Shown piece by piece: positions 18,088 through 28,867 of a stretch of 42,277 nucleotides of DNA. Under the pieces are notes generated by a model. That model was not told the origin of the DNA, did not search any database, and saw nothing but the letters and a program-made list of their open reading frames with translations. Source of the stretch: Gammaproteobacteria bacterium (GTDB lineage: Bacteria > Pseudomonadota > Gammaproteobacteria > Pseudomonadales > Pseudohongiellaceae); the NCBI GenBank assembly GCA_002730035.1, contig PBYU01000012.1, positions 2,109 to 44,385 on the forward strand, given 5' to 3'. The position numbers were made by a program, and so were the translations under genes. Position 1 is the stretch's first letter. Each line of letters starts with the position of its first letter.

Positions 18088-18774
18088 CTAGACAGGCGCG
18101 ATCAGTTTGCGTCTGATATCACCTGCAGTTGCGTGTATTCTTTTCCGATAAAAAACCATTCGCCAACGGCGTCCACCGAGTTGATACCACAGTACTGCCG
18201 ATCGGATACCGGCTAGCAAGAGGCTACGGATCTTGTTAGCGACTTTTTCATTCTTGAGGTTTTCGATCTTGCCCTGTACCTGGATGCGAAAGGACAGGGT
18301 GCTGATTGTATCTTGATAAACCGACGCTAGCTGCTGAAAAATTCGATCCTGCTGGTAAAGTTCATCGCTGTCGATTTCGTCGTGAGCGGCGCTATCGACT
18401 TCCTGTACTGGCTGAATGTCCCGCAAACGCTCGCGTACTGAATTTTCCATGGCGGCGTTTCCCACTAGGCGGTTACGCAGCGACAGCATGCCGAGGGTGT
18501 AACGAATCACTTCGGCATTTTCCCGTAACTGATTATTGGAGAATATGTCCTGCACCGTCCGCAATCCGAGGCCTAAATCTGCTACGCGCGGGTAGACTTC
18601 CTCGACAGAGCCAGGGTTGAGTACCAGTAAAGGATTAACACAGGCGATCAGATCGCTCTGAGGCGCGCGGCCGCTGGTCGCCAGGCTGTGAACCAATACG
18701 GCGCATTGAGCGACTGCGGCCAAGGCAATATTCTGGTGTTCCCAAGGGCTGAAATTATCTGATGTACTGTTCAA
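18088..18774 (-). CDS. hflD: HflD, peripheral membrane protein of the mnmA-purB operon
   Basis: 228 residues (E. coli HflD is 213), rich in helices, with the family features [21 protein letters not shown] near the start and [11 protein letters not shown] in the middle. In E. coli HflD influences the lambda lysis-lysogeny decision by binding CII, but its housekeeping role is unclear. It overlaps the end of mnmA by 20 bases and precedes purB by 9, the same mnmA-hflD-purB order as in many gammaproteobacteria. Confidence 0.88.
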   Translation of the reverse strand: MNSTSDNFSPWEHQNIALAAVAQCAVLVHSLATSGRAPQSDLIACVNPLLVLNPGSVEEVYPRVADLGLGLRTVQDIFSNNQLRENAEVIRYTLGMLSLRNRLVGNAAMENSVRERLRDIQPVQEVDSAAHDEIDSDELYQQDRIFQQLASVYQDTISTLSFRIQVQGKIENLKNEKVANKIRSLLLAGIRSAVLWYQLGGRRWRMVFYRKRIHATAGDIRRKLIAPV

Positions 18775-19870
18775 TAATAGCCCCCCCGAGGCAGCGCTGA
18801 TCCTGATAAAAGACGATGTATTGCCCCGGCGTCACCGCGCGCTGAGGCTCGTCGAAGCTCACCGCCACCTGCCCGTCGGGCATCTGCGTAACCGTACAGG
18901 ATTGGTCGGATTGCCGGTAGCGAATTTTAGCCCCACAGCTAAGCGGAAGCTCTGGTGCTTCACTATTAATCCAGCGCGGCGCTGCTGCTACCAATTGACT
19001 CGAAAAGAGGTCGCGGTTTTCGTTTCCCTGGCCAACTACCAGTACGTTTCGGTCGAGATCTTTCGCCACGACATACCAGGCAGCTTCGGCGCGATGATGA
19101 ACACCACCAATGCCAAGGCCCTGGCGTTGCCCATAGGTGTAATACATCAGACCGGCATGCCTGCCCAGAGTTTCGCCGTCATTACTCTCTATCTCGCCGG
19201 GCTGCGCCGGTAGATATCGCTCCAGAAAATCCTTAAATTTTCTTTCGCCGATGAAGCAAATTCCAGTGCTGTCCTTCTTGTCATGTGTGGTCAATTGCAA
19301 ATCAGCGGCGATTTGTCTTACTTCGCTTTTATCCAATTCTCCTATCGGAAACAAAGTGTTATGCAAGCAAGTTTCATTAACTTCGCAGAGAAAGTAACTC
19401 TGATCCTTATTGTTATCCCTGCCTTTCAATAAATGCGTGGCCGAACCGGTCTCCTGCTTGCGGACGTAATGTCCAGTCGCAATGAAGTCTGCCCCTAAGC
19501 TATGGGCATAGTCCTGGAAAGCCTTGAATTTGATCTCCCGATTACACAGCACATCCGGATTTGGGGTCCTGCCAGACTTGTATTCCGCCAGAAAATGTTC
19601 GAACACGTTATCCCAGTACTGGGTGGCGAAGTTGACAGTTCGTAAGTCAATCCCTAGCGAGTCACAAACCGATTGTGCATCCATCAAGTCTGTCATTGCC
19701 GTACAGTATTCGGTGCCATCATCCTCTTCCCAGTTTCGCATGAAAAAGCCTTCCACCTGGTAGCCCTGTTGTTGCAATAAATGGGCGGCTACTGAGGAAT
19801 CGACTCCACCAGACATGCCCACAATGACGCGAGTGGATGCAGGATCGTGTTGTGGAGGGTGATTATTCAT
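18755..19870 (-). CDS. mnmA: MnmA, tRNA-specific 2-thiouridylase
   Basis: 371 residues. The PP-loop [18 protein letters not shown] lies at the N-terminus, followed by [33 protein letters not shown] with the first catalytic Cys, KDQSYFL, and [16 protein letters not shown] with the second. MnmA adenylates and thiolates U34 of tRNA-Lys, -Glu and -Gln. Sulfur reaches it through the TusBCD/TusE relay; tusDCB is also in this window. The gene overlaps nudJ by four bases and hflD by 20. Confidence 0.97.
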   Translation of the reverse strand: MNNHPPQHDPASTRVIVGMSGGVDSSVAAHLLQQQGYQVEGFFMRNWEEDDGTEYCTAMTDLMDAQSVCDSLGIDLRTVNFATQYWDNVFEHFLAEYKSGRTPNPDVLCNREIKFKAFQDYAHSLGADFIATGHYVRKQETGSATHLLKGRDNNKDQSYFLCEVNETCLHNTLFPIGELDKSEVRQIAADLQLTTHDKKDSTGICFIGERKFKDFLERYLPAQPGEIESNDGETLGRHAGLMYYTYGQRQGLGIGGVHHRAEAAWYVVAKDLDRNVLVVGQGNENRDLFSSQLVAAAPRWINSEAPELPLSCGAKIRYRQSDQSCTVTQMPDGQVAVSFDEPQRAVTPGQYIVFYQDQRCLGGAIIEQYIR

Positions 19871-20316
19871 TGGGGCCAGCCTTTATTAAGATCCAGGGGA
19901 TAGGTGATACCGTGCTCATAATCGGCAAGCACTTCCAACACCATGGGGCTGCGCAGATCTGCCTCAAGAGCTCTTACTTCATCGAGTCGCAGCCAGAGCG
20001 CTTGCAGAATTTCTGAGCCGAGTTCACGGTCAGGCTCCCTGCAAACGGGATCGGCGATGAAACAGTGTCGTACGTAACAGACTCCATTGTGTTGCGATGT
20101 GTAGTGGTAAACACCTAGAAATGCTGTGACCCTGACTCGCCAGCCAGTTTCCTCGAGTGTTTCCCGCTCGGCAGCAGCTACCAGGGATTCGCCCAACTCG
20201 AGATGACCCGCCGGTTGATTATAGACTGTTCGCCCATCGTCATTTTCTTTCACCATTAGAAACCGGCCAGAGAGCTGAACGACTGAGGCGACTGTGATGT
20301 GAGGTGCTTTATGCAT
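19867..20316 (-). CDS. nudJ: NudJ-like Nudix hydrolase (phosphatase NudJ)
   Basis: 149 residues with the Nudix box [23 protein letters not shown]. It begins [17 protein letters not shown] and later has [11 protein letters not shown], both typical of NudJ, which hydrolyses nucleoside di- and triphosphates and hydroxymethylpyrimidine pyrophosphate. It is the first gene of a leftward operon with mnmA, hflD, purB and roxA, overlapping mnmA by four bases. It is divergent from moaC. Confidence 0.9.
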   Translation of the reverse strand: MHKAPHITVASVVQLSGRFLMVKENDDGRTVYNQPAGHLELGESLVAAAERETLEETGWRVRVTAFLGVYHYTSQHNGVCYVRHCFIADPVCREPDRELGSEILQALWLRLDEVRALEADLRSPMVLEVLADYEHGITYPLDLNKGWPQ

Positions 20317-20406
20317 GGGTTACGCAATCCTTAATACCTGCAATGCTATACTCTAAAAGCTCGTCTGATCAATGTCCTATCTTCTACTACTAAGAACCCT
20401 CTTTAG

Positions 20407-20419
20407 CTTCACTGTCTAA
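20407..20419. promoter_or_regulatory. Partial copy of the TTAGACnGTCTAA palindrome (site C)
   Basis: CTTCACTGTCTAA matches 10 of 13 positions of site B and shares its right flank AAAAG, giving ACTGTCTAAAAG in both. It lies 32 bases upstream of the moaC ATG in the divergent nudJ/moaC spacer. The left arm is degenerate, so this may be a half site or chance. Confidence 0.25.
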
Positions 20420-20451
20420 AAGGGGATAATGCCACCCTAGGAATCCATGCC

Positions 20452-20937
20452 ATGAGTGAATTAAGCCACATCGATAGTCAGGGCAATGCCCAAATGGTTG
20501 ACGTAGGTGACAAGCCTTCCAGTCAACGTATTGCTATCGCTCGGGGACAGGTCAAGATGGCTGCCGACACTCTGCAGCTGATAGCCAGGGGTGAGCACAA
20601 GAAGGGTGACGTGTTGAGCGTGGCGAGGCTTGCCGGCATACAGGCTGCCAAGCAGTGTTCCCAACTAATTCCGCTCTGCCATCCATTGATGCTGTCCTCG
20701 GTCGATGTAGATTTGCAGCTCGACGAGCAGGATTCCCTGGTTACAATTTCTGCGCGTTGTAAGGTAAACGGCCCCACGGGTGTGGAGATGGAGGCGCTCA
20801 CGGCTGTCTCTGTAGCCGCATTGACCATCTATGACATGTGCAAGGCAGTGGACAAGGACATGCTGATCGAAGGCATTTGCCTGGTGGAGAAATCCGGAGG
20901 ACGAAGTGGTCATTATCAGCGCCAGGACCAAGCATAA
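20452..20937 (+). CDS. moaC: MoaC, cyclic pyranopterin monophosphate synthase
   Basis: 161 residues. Family blocks are present in order: [75 protein letters not shown] and [11 protein letters not shown] with the active-site Lys and Asp. MoaC turns the MoaA product into cyclic pyranopterin in molybdenum cofactor synthesis. It heads a moaC-moaD-moaE operon; moaA and moaB are not in the window. Confidence 0.97.
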   Translation: MSELSHIDSQGNAQMVDVGDKPSSQRIAIARGQVKMAADTLQLIARGEHKKGDVLSVARLAGIQAAKQCSQLIPLCHPLMLSSVDVDLQLDEQDSLVTISARCKVNGPTGVEMEALTAVSVAALTIYDMCKAVDKDMLIEGICLVEKSGGRSGHYQRQDQA

Positions 20938-20965
20938 GCATAAGCAGGCGGGCTATTCATTTACT

Positions 20966-21220
20966 ATGTTAACTATACATTACTTCGCCAGTATTCGTGA
21001 GGCGCTGGATACAGACAGCGAGCAGCTGGCGCTACCGGAATCGGTATCGAGTATCAACGACCTGATTGTGTATCTCGGTACAAACAACCCAGCATTCCAG
21101 TCCTTGTCCGCTGCAGATAACAAAATATTGGTCGCGGTAAATCAAACAGTTGTAGATAAAAGCTACAGGCTTTCCGAGAATGATGAAGTCGCGTTCTTTC
21201 CGCCTATGACTGGCGGCTAG
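20966..21220 (+). CDS. moaD: MoaD, molybdopterin synthase sulfur-carrier subunit
   Basis: I take ATG 20966 (MLTIHYFASIREAL) as the start, giving 84 residues (E. coli MoaD 81); a GTG 60 bases upstream would overlap moaC. It has a ubiquitin-like fold and ends FFPPMTGG. The final Gly-Gly is adenylated and thiocarboxylated so that it can donate sulfur to the cofactor. The stop is three bases before moaE. Confidence 0.93.
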   Translation: MLTIHYFASIREALDTDSEQLALPESVSSINDLIVYLGTNNPAFQSLSAADNKILVAVNQTVVDKSYRLSENDEVAFFPPMTGG

Positions 21221-21223
21221 CAG

Positions 21224-21694
21224 ATGATTTCCATCCAAACTGAAGATTTTGATCCAGCTGAAGAGTACAGCCGTCTCAAGGAGGCGGCGGTCGATGCCGG
21301 TGCTATCGTGATATTTACAGGTCTCGTGCGAGAAGATCACGATCATCGGGATGCAGGAGGCAGCCCTGTCAGGTCACTGCATCTCGAACACTATGCGGGC
21401 ATGACCGAGAAGAGCCTACAGTCCATTGTCGATGAAGCCAACACCAGATGGCGATTGTTAGCGACGAGAGTCATTCATCGTGTTGGAGAACTCAAGCCGT
21501 CGGATCAGATCGTGCTGGTCGGTAGTGCCAGCGCACATCGACAGGATGCATTCGAGTCAGCGCAGTTTATTATGGACTTCCTGAAAAGCAAGGCGCCGTT
21601 CTGGAAAAAACAGACAACTGAGCAGGGTAGCGACTGGGTAGAGAGCAGGGATTCAGACGCCGAAGCCATCGAACGCTGGCAGAAATCGGTCTAA
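21224..21694 (+). CDS. moaE: MoaE, molybdopterin synthase catalytic subunit
   Basis: 156 residues. The blocks GAIVIFTGLVRED, LHLEHYAGMTEKSL and HRVGELKPSDQIVLVGSASAHR are present, then FLKSKAPFWKKQ with the catalytic lysines. MoaE inserts two sulfurs from MoaD into cyclic pyranopterin to make molybdopterin. It follows moaD by three bases and converges on rluE. Confidence 0.95.
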   Translation: MISIQTEDFDPAEEYSRLKEAAVDAGAIVIFTGLVREDHDHRDAGGSPVRSLHLEHYAGMTEKSLQSIVDEANTRWRLLATRVIHRVGELKPSDQIVLVGSASAHRQDAFESAQFIMDFLKSKAPFWKKQTTEQGSDWVESRDSDAEAIERWQKSV

Positions 21695-21716
21695 TTAGGC
21701 TCTAACGACCGTCTGG

Positions 21717-22259
21717 TTAGAAGGCTTCCTCAGACACCCACTGTCCCGGTTCCAGGCTGCCTAGCTGCCAGTCTCCAATACTGATTCTCACCAGCCGTAA
21801 TGTCGGAAAGCCCACGGCAGCCGTCATGCGTCGAACCTGGCGGTTCCTGCCTTCACGAATCGTCAGCTCTATCCAACTGGTGGGTATGTCTTTTCTTTTT
21901 CGGATCGGCGGGTCACGTTGCCAGAGTTGTGGTGCATCGACTAGTAGGACTTCGGCAGGTCCAGTGATCCCGTCTTTCAATTCGACGCCTTTGGATAGCT
22001 GAAAAATTGCCGTATCAGTAATTTCGCCCTCTATCTGAGCGAGGTACGTCTTGGCAGTCTTGAATTTCGGATCGGCAATCTGCTGTTGCAACTTTCCATC
22101 ATCGGTAAGCAGCAGCAGGCCTTCGGAGTCCTTGTCGAGCCGGCCGGCCGCGTAGAATCCTTTGCAATCGATATATTCAGCGAGAGTGCGCTGGCCGGCA
22201 TCGGCAGTGAATTGGGATAGCACACCGAATGGTTTGTTAAAGAGTAGCAGCTGCGACAT
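21717..22259 (-). CDS. rluE: RluE, 23S rRNA pseudouridine synthase (RsuA family)
   Basis: 180 residues without an S4 domain, the RluE arrangement. It starts LLLFNKPFGVLSQF. The catalytic Asp42 lies in AAGRLDKDSEGLLLL, followed by KTYLAQIEGEI and the family block REGRNRQVRRMTAAVG. RluE makes pseudouridine 2457 of 23S rRNA. In Pseudomonas-type genomes rluE is near icd and cspD; no icd lies between here. Confidence 0.93.
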   Translation of the reverse strand: MSQLLLFNKPFGVLSQFTADAGQRTLAEYIDCKGFYAAGRLDKDSEGLLLLTDDGKLQQQIADPKFKTAKTYLAQIEGEITDTAIFQLSKGVELKDGITGPAEVLLVDAPQLWQRDPPIRKRKDIPTSWIELTIREGRNRQVRRMTAAVGFPTLRLVRISIGDWQLGSLEPGQWVSEEAF

Positions 22260-22384
22260 GTAAAATGGCTGATAGGAGGCATGAAAAATCTGAGCCGAAT
22301 GAAATCCTCAGGCTTATGAAAAGGACTATCCAATGATGTGGTGTCTTAGTGCGGCAGGGTTCAGGCTATCTCAGTTAATTCGGC

Positions 22385-22735
22385 CTAATTAGTATTGGCA
22401 GCAGTTTCTTCGCTGGCCGGTTCCTCGGCATGCTCTTCTGCTGGTAATTCTTCGGGGGTTAGTTCTTCGGCGGGTGCCTCTTCCGCTGGCTGTTCTTCTG
22501 CGGATTGTTCTTCCGGTGCGGCAGCGGTTTCCGAGAGTGGCTTGATGTTAGCCGCGTGAAGTCCTTTCGGGCCCTCGATAGTGTCGAAGGAAACCATCTG
22601 ACCTGCTTTAAGGGTTTTATATCCTTCCATGCCTATCGCAGAGTAATGAGCGAATAAATCATCGCCTCCGTCGTCAGGCAAAATAAAACCAAATCCTTTA
22701 GCATTATTGAACCATTTAACTTGCCCGGTACCCAT
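22385..22735 (-). CDS. cspD: Cold-shock domain protein (CspD-like) with an acidic Glu/Pro/Ala tail
   Basis: 116 residues: an ordinary cold-shock domain at 1-66 ([15 protein letters not shown] with RNP1 KGFGFI; RNP2 reads DLFAHY) and a low-complexity tail at about 67-116. The tail carries repeated AEE(Q/A/L)P units such as [14 protein letters not shown]. CspD of E. coli is 74 residues, so the tail adds about 45. The domain binds single-stranded nucleic acid; an acidic tail would be expected to change affinity or recruit a partner. The position next to clpS-clpA matches the cspD/clpS order of many gammaproteobacteria. A GGAG ribosome-binding site precedes the ATG. Confidence 0.85.
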   Translation of the reverse strand: MGTGQVKWFNNAKGFGFILPDDGGDDLFAHYSAIGMEGYKTLKAGQMVSFDTIEGPKGLHAANIKPLSETAAAPEEQSAEEQPAEEAPAEELTPEELPAEEHAEEPASEETAANTN

Positions 22736-23035
22736 AGTAATACTCCGTACTTCTTATTATTTTCAAGCTTCTTGCTAACTTATTATTAGGTGGCTGTTTG
22801 ACCACAATTGATGTCATACACCATAGCTACAGCAATGTCAAAGCTCTCTACCGATCCTCCGACTCCGCTGGTCTGCTGTAAGCGATTGAATTTCGCGGAA
22901 TTAGTCCCAATAAGTGATAGAATCGGACCAGCCTTAGCAACAAGGGAGGGAACTACAAAAGCCTTTTCACAGACCTAGTTGTGGCGCAAAATATTCGTCA
23001 TCTGGTAGAGACTGAGCAGCCTATTTGAGCTTGTC
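22736..23035. other. Divergent cspD/clpS control region
   Basis: 300 bases with no open frame of coding character. It should contain the two promoters and the cspD 5' leader (AT-rich near 22741-22790). I could not identify a convincing cold-box or a clear sigma-70 promoter. Confidence 0.4.
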
Positions 23036-23425
23036 ATGAGTACTTACAAGAAACTGTTATCCGAGCTACAGATGAGCAAACTCCCCATGCGTCCGCGCAA
23101 CTCGCAGGATGATGGGGATAATGAGCATGACGCCGGGTTCGCAACCACTACAGAAAAACCCAAGCTTAAACGGCCGCCGTTGTACAAGGTTATTCTGATT
23201 AATGACGACTACACCCCGATGGATTTTGTAGTCGATGTGCTACGCTCATTCTTCAATATGAATGTGGAGAAGGCGACCCAGATCATGCTGAAGGTACACA
23301 CAGAAGGAAAAGGTGTTTGTGGTGTGTATAGCAAAGATGTTGCGGAAACCAAGGCTAGCCAGGTAAACGACTATTCCCGGGAATGTGAGCAACCTCTTTT
23401 ATGTTCCGTTGAGGTAGATCGATAA
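23036..23425 (+). CDS. clpS: ClpS, adaptor of ClpA for N-degron substrates
   Basis: 129 residues, slightly longer than E. coli ClpS (106) because of a charged N-terminal arm. The core [19 protein letters not shown] contains the residues that form the N-degron pocket. [12 protein letters not shown] and [19 protein letters not shown] follow and contact the ClpA N-domain. ClpS delivers proteins with N-terminal Leu, Phe, Trp or Tyr to ClpAP. The start ATG at 23036 has a weak ribosome-binding site; an ATG at 23072 is an alternative. It is 37 bases upstream of clpA. Confidence 0.95.
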   Translation: MSTYKKLLSELQMSKLPMRPRNSQDDGDNEHDAGFATTTEKPKLKRPPLYKVILINDDYTPMDFVVDVLRSFFNMNVEKATQIMLKVHTEGKGVCGVYSKDVAETKASQVNDYSRECEQPLLCSVEVDR

Positions 23426-23462
23426 ATCTAACCATCCATTGACCGACAATCATTGATATCAC

Positions 23463-25760
23463 ATGTTAAGCAAAGACTTAGAAACCACACTCAATCTCGC
23501 ATTTAAAAGTACACGTAAAAAACGTCATGAATTCATGACGGTAGAACATTTATTGCTGTCACTACTTGACAATGAAGTAGCATCCAGTGTGCTAGTGGCC
23601 TGCGACTGTGACCTGAGCCGCCTGCGCGGTGAGCTGGTCGATTTTGTCGATGCAACAACACCCCTGATTCCTGAATCTGAGGAGACTCGCGAAACCCAAC
23701 CTACATTGGGATTCCAGCGCGTGTCACAGCGTGCCGTATTTCATGTGCAGTCTTCTGGCAAACGCGAGGTTACCGGTGCCAATGTACTGGTAGCCATATT
23801 CAGTGAACAGGAGAGTCAGGCCGTCTATTTTCTCAAGCAGCAAGGTGTGGCGCGCATCGATGTGGTGAATTTCATTACCCACGGTATCTCAAAAATACCC
23901 GGCCATGCCGGTGACGATGATGAATCGGCAACAGAGCAGCAGGAAGAAGAAGCCGCTAGTGAATCTTCTGGAAGTGCACTGGCGAGTTTTGCCACCAATC
24001 TCAATGCAGAAGCCAAAGCGGGCCGGATCGATCCGTTGATTGGTCGCACCGATGAGGTCACCCGCGTGATCCAGGTACTGTCAAGGCGCCGTAAGAATAA
24101 CCCCTTGCTGGTTGGCGAATCAGGCGTTGGAAAAACCGCAGTCGCCGAAGGACTCGCAAAACTAATTGTTGAAAAAGAAGTACCTGAAGTTCTTTCTGAA
24201 AGCGTTATCTATTGCCTCGATCTCGGCGCGTTATTAGCTGGCACCAAGTACCGGGGAGATTTTGAGAAACGCTTTAAGGCGCTGCTCGCCGAATTGAAGA
24301 AGAACGAGCATGCGGTGCTGTTTATTGATGAAATCCATACCATCATTGGAGCAGGTGCTGCCTCCGGTGGGGTCATGGATGCCTCCAATCTGTTAAAGCC
24401 GGTATTGACCTCCAGTCATCTGCGCTGCATCGGTTCGACTACCTACCAGGAATACCGCGGCATCTTCGAAAAAGACAGAGCGTTATCGAGGCGATTCCAG
24501 AAAATTGACGTCGATGAACCTGATATCGATACTACCTATCGAATACTCAAAGGGCTGAAATCCCGTTTCGAAGAACATCATGATCTTCGCTACAGCGACA
24601 AGGCTCTCAAGGCAGCCTCCGAGTTAGCAGGTCGCTATATAAATGATCGCTATATGCCTGATAAGGCGATAGATGTGATCGATGAAGCGGGGGCAGCACA
24701 ACGGCTGCTGCCGGCGCACAAGCGTAAGAAGCTGATACAAGTCGCGGATATGGAAAAGGTCGTGGCGGCGATTGCCAAGATACCACCCAGACACGTGTCC
24801 AGCTCCGATATCGATGCCCTGAAGAGCCTCGAAACAAATCTTAAGATGGTGGTGTTCGGTCAGGACAAGGCGATCAAGTCCCTGGCAAGTGCTATCAAAT
24901 TATCACGCGCCGGACTCAACGATGGCGAGAAGCCAATTGGATCCTTTCTGTTTTCCGGGCCCACCGGAGTGGGCAAGACGGAAGTCTCTCGGCAACTGGC
25001 GAAGGTAATGGGCATCGAGTTGTTACGATTCGATATGTCCGAATACATGGAGCGGCATACGGTTTCCCGCCTTATCGGTGCACCACCTGGGTATGTTGGC
25101 TTCGATCAGGGTGGTTTAATGACTGAAGCGGTAACTAAAAACCCTCACTGTGTCTTACTGTTAGACGAGATTGAGAAGGCACATCCTGATGTATTCAACC
25201 TGCTATTGCAGGTCATGGATCACGGCACTCTGACAGACAACAATGGCCGCAAAGCAGATTTTCGAAACGTCATACTGGTCATGACTACCAATGCCGGCGC
25301 CCAAGAGATGTCTCGGGCCTCCATCGGATTCACGGAGCAGGATCACAGCCGCGATGCCATGGAAATAATCAAGAAAGCTTTCACACCCGAGTTTCGCAAT
25401 CGACTCGACGCAATCATCCTGTTCGGCTCGCTGGCGCCAGCCACTATTCGCACCGTCGTCGACAAGTTTCTAGTTGAACTGCAGGTTCAACTCGATGAGA
25501 AGAAGGTCATGTTACACGTCGATGATGCGGCAACTGACTGGTTCGTCAGCCACGGTTATAGTGAATCGATGGGCGCCCGACCCATGGCGCGCCTGATCCA
25601 GGAAAAACTCAAGAAAACCCTGGCCGAAGACATTCTCTTCGGTGAACTATCTGGCGGCGGCGGTGAAGTCTTCGTCGGCGTCGAAGAAGATGAGCTCAAG
25701 CTGGACATCTGCGGAAGGAAAACCAAGGAGAAGAAGGAACTGAATCCTGCAAAAAATTGA
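23463..25760 (+). CDS. clpA: ClpA, ATPase subunit of the ClpAP protease
   Basis: 765 residues. The N-domain repeats occupy about 1-145 (LETTLNLAFKSTRKKRHEFM). AAA module 1 has Walker A GESGVGKT and Walker B AVLFIDEIHTIIGAG. Module 2 has Walker A GPTGVGKTE and Walker B CVLLLDEIEKAH. The C-terminal sensor 2 region is GARPMARLIQEKLKK. ClpA unfolds substrates and threads them into ClpP, which is not in this window. It is intact and of the usual family length, and converges on infA. Confidence 0.97.
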   Translation: MLSKDLETTLNLAFKSTRKKRHEFMTVEHLLLSLLDNEVASSVLVACDCDLSRLRGELVDFVDATTPLIPESEETRETQPTLGFQRVSQRAVFHVQSSGKREVTGANVLVAIFSEQESQAVYFLKQQGVARIDVVNFITHGISKIPGHAGDDDESATEQQEEEAASESSGSALASFATNLNAEAKAGRIDPLIGRTDEVTRVIQVLSRRRKNNPLLVGESGVGKTAVAEGLAKLIVEKEVPEVLSESVIYCLDLGALLAGTKYRGDFEKRFKALLAELKKNEHAVLFIDEIHTIIGAGAASGGVMDASNLLKPVLTSSHLRCIGSTTYQEYRGIFEKDRALSRRFQKIDVDEPDIDTTYRILKGLKSRFEEHHDLRYSDKALKAASELAGRYINDRYMPDKAIDVIDEAGAAQRLLPAHKRKKLIQVADMEKVVAAIAKIPPRHVSSSDIDALKSLETNLKMVVFGQDKAIKSLASAIKLSRAGLNDGEKPIGSFLFSGPTGVGKTEVSRQLAKVMGIELLRFDMSEYMERHTVSRLIGAPPGYVGFDQGGLMTEAVTKNPHCVLLLDEIEKAHPDVFNLLLQVMDHGTLTDNNGRKADFRNVILVMTTNAGAQEMSRASIGFTEQDHSRDAMEIIKKAFTPEFRNRLDAIILFGSLAPATIRTVVDKFLVELQVQLDEKKVMLHVDDAATDWFVSHGYSESMGARPMARLIQEKLKKTLAEDILFGELSGGGGEVFVGVEEDELKLDICGRKTKEKKELNPAKN

Positions 25761-25809
25761 TGTGCTGCTTTCGGTATTGGTGCTAACTGATTGAACGAGC
25801 AGGCTTCAT

Positions 25810-26028
25810 TTAACGCGCCCGATAGGTGATTCTGCCCTTGCTTAAATCATAGGGGGTGAGTTCAACCCTGACTTGATCGCCAGTGAGAATACGGATGTAG
25901 TGCTTACGCATCTTTCCGGATATGTGCGCCGTAACGATGTGACCGTTCTCGAGCTTCACTCGAAACATTGTGTTAGGAAGGGTGTCTACCACTTCGCCTT
26001 CCATTTCAATCTGATCTTCTTTCGCCAT
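25810..26028 (-). CDS. infA: InfA, translation initiation factor IF-1
   Basis: 72 residues, exact family length, OB fold: [39 protein letters not shown], ending GRITYRAR. It binds the ribosomal A site during initiation. It is the last gene of the trxB-aat-bpt-infA run, separated from bpt by 105 bases, so it may also have its own promoter. Confidence 0.98.
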   Translation of the reverse strand: MAKEDQIEMEGEVVDTLPNTMFRVKLENGHIVTAHISGKMRKHYIRILTGDQVRVELTPYDLSKGRITYRAR

Positions 26029-26133
26029 AGATTATCCTCAAGCTCTTAACAGCGGCCGCATTGTGCCGGATTTTGGGCCTATTAGCAAAGAGAGAAGGTC
26101 GATAATCGGTTAAACAGAAGGCTACAGGCGATG

Positions 26134-26853
26134 CTATCTGGCCAGTCTCCAGTTTCCCTCAACCAACAACTCCAGAGGACGGAAACTACTCTTGTATTGC
26201 ATCTTCGGGCAATTCTTAATCCAGTAGCCTAGAAACAGATAAGGCAACTGAAGGCTGCAGGCCTGCTGTACCTGCCAGAGAATGACATGGTAGCCGAGGG
26301 ATCGATTCTTAAGGGTCGGGTCGAAGAAGGTATAAACGGCCGAAAGTCCCTGTTCGAGGATATCAGTGACACTAACAGCTACCAGTTGTTTCTGTTGATA
26401 AAACAGGTAGAAGCGGGTATCCACCGTCTTGGTCTTAATAAAGGCTTCGAATTGTTCCAGGCTGGCAGGGTACATATCGCCATCGCGGTGCCGGGTATTG
26501 ATGTACTTCTCATACAGGGCGTAGGATTCCTTGCAGATGAGGTCGTTTCTCTCTATTACTTCCAAATCCTGATTACTGTTCCAGATTTTTTTAAAGCGGC
26601 GCGTCAAAACGAACTGCTCTACCGGTAGCCTGCAGGAAATACAGGCATTACAAAAATCACAATCCGGGCGGTACAGATGAGAGCCGCTACGGCGATAACC
26701 CAGTTCACTGAGCTTGCTGTTCATGGCCTGATCTATAACCAGATCTGGATCGACAAATACGGTGGCCGCGCGCTGATCAGTCTTGTAACTGCAGGGGTAG
26801 GGAGAGGTTCTGAATAACCTGACCGAACTAATTGGCTTGCTGTTCGATTTCAT
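26134..26853 (-). CDS. bpt: Bpt, aspartate/glutamate leucyltransferase
   Basis: 239 residues. It has the ATE/Bpt N-terminal cysteine motif CSYKTDQRAATVFVDPD, then DFCNACISCRLPVEQF, and later HRDGDMYPASLEQF and GYWIKNCPKMQYK. Bpt attaches leucine to proteins that start with Asp or Glu, creating an N-degron read by ClpS. Its start overlaps the end of aat by 26 bases. Confidence 0.95.
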   Translation of the reverse strand: MKSNSKPISSVRLFRTSPYPCSYKTDQRAATVFVDPDLVIDQAMNSKLSELGYRRSGSHLYRPDCDFCNACISCRLPVEQFVLTRRFKKIWNSNQDLEVIERNDLICKESYALYEKYINTRHRDGDMYPASLEQFEAFIKTKTVDTRFYLFYQQKQLVAVSVTDILEQGLSAVYTFFDPTLKNRSLGYHVILWQVQQACSLQLPYLFLGYWIKNCPKMQYKSSFRPLELLVEGNWRLAR

Positions 26854-27562
26854 GGCCTATAACTACCAGTTCCGCTTGCACTTGCCAACGGCCTGGCGGG
26901 TTATTTTCTACAATAAGTTCTTGCAGTTTCTGCTCAAAGCCCTGCCGGCTGATCTCTGTTGCACCCATTGAGACGAGGTGATCGCTACTTACCTGGCAGT
27001 CTATCAACTTGAAACCCCAATGCAGGAGGTGCCGCACCAGATAGACCAGTGCGAGTTTTGACGTATTCGGCTCGAGGCTGAACATCGATTCCCCGAAAAA
27101 TACCTTGCCCAAGGCAATGCCGTATAAACCACCAACGAGTTTCCCGCTTGCGCGGATCTCTAAGGAGTGCGCCAGGCCAAGTTCATGTAATTGACTGTAG
27201 GCAGCGCACATATCATCGGTTATCCAGGTTCCAGTTGTGCCTTGCCGGACTGCCGCACAATGCTGTACCACGGCGGTAAAATCTTCATCAAATGAAAGGA
27301 CATAGGCGTGTTTTTTGAGCAGCTTTCTCAGACTCTTGGAAATCCTCAGCTGGTCCGGTTGTAGCACCAGACGAGGATCTGGCGACCACCAGAGAAGCGG
27401 CTGTCCAGCTTCATACCAGGGAAAGATGCCCAGCCGGTAAGCGCAAAGTAACCAGTCCGCATTCAGCGCACCGCCGGCAGCCAACAGGCCATCGGGTTCA
27501 GAAAGCGCCTGCTCTGTCGGCGGAAATCCAACCGGTTCAACTTCGAGCCAGGGCAGGGACAT
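26828..27562 (-). CDS. aat: Aat, leucyl/phenylalanyl-tRNA-protein transferase
   Basis: The start is taken at ATG 27560-27562 (MSLPWLEVEPVGFPPTEQAL), the usual N-terminus; a longer frame would run into trxB. The product is 244 residues. Blocks: PDGLLAAGGALNADWLLCAY, RLGIFPWYEAGQPLLWWSPD, FGESMFS and LIDCQVSSDHLVSMGA. It adds Leu or Phe to proteins with N-terminal Arg or Lys for ClpS/ClpAP. It begins 11 bases after the trxB stop. Confidence 0.95.
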   Translation of the reverse strand: MSLPWLEVEPVGFPPTEQALSEPDGLLAAGGALNADWLLCAYRLGIFPWYEAGQPLLWWSPDPRLVLQPDQLRISKSLRKLLKKHAYVLSFDEDFTAVVQHCAAVRQGTTGTWITDDMCAAYSQLHELGLAHSLEIRASGKLVGGLYGIALGKVFFGESMFSLEPNTSKLALVYLVRHLLHWGFKLIDCQVSSDHLVSMGATEISRQGFEQKLQELIVENNPPGRWQVQAELVVIGHEIEQQAN

Positions 27563-27573
27563 AGGAAAGCTAA

Positions 27574-28867
<1,294 letters not shown>

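Noticed and set aside
22400..22520. Short tandem DNA repeat in the cold-shock gene considered as a mobile or repetitive element
   Set aside because: It is in frame and encodes the Glu/Pro/Ala tail; no flanking duplication or terminal inverted repeats.
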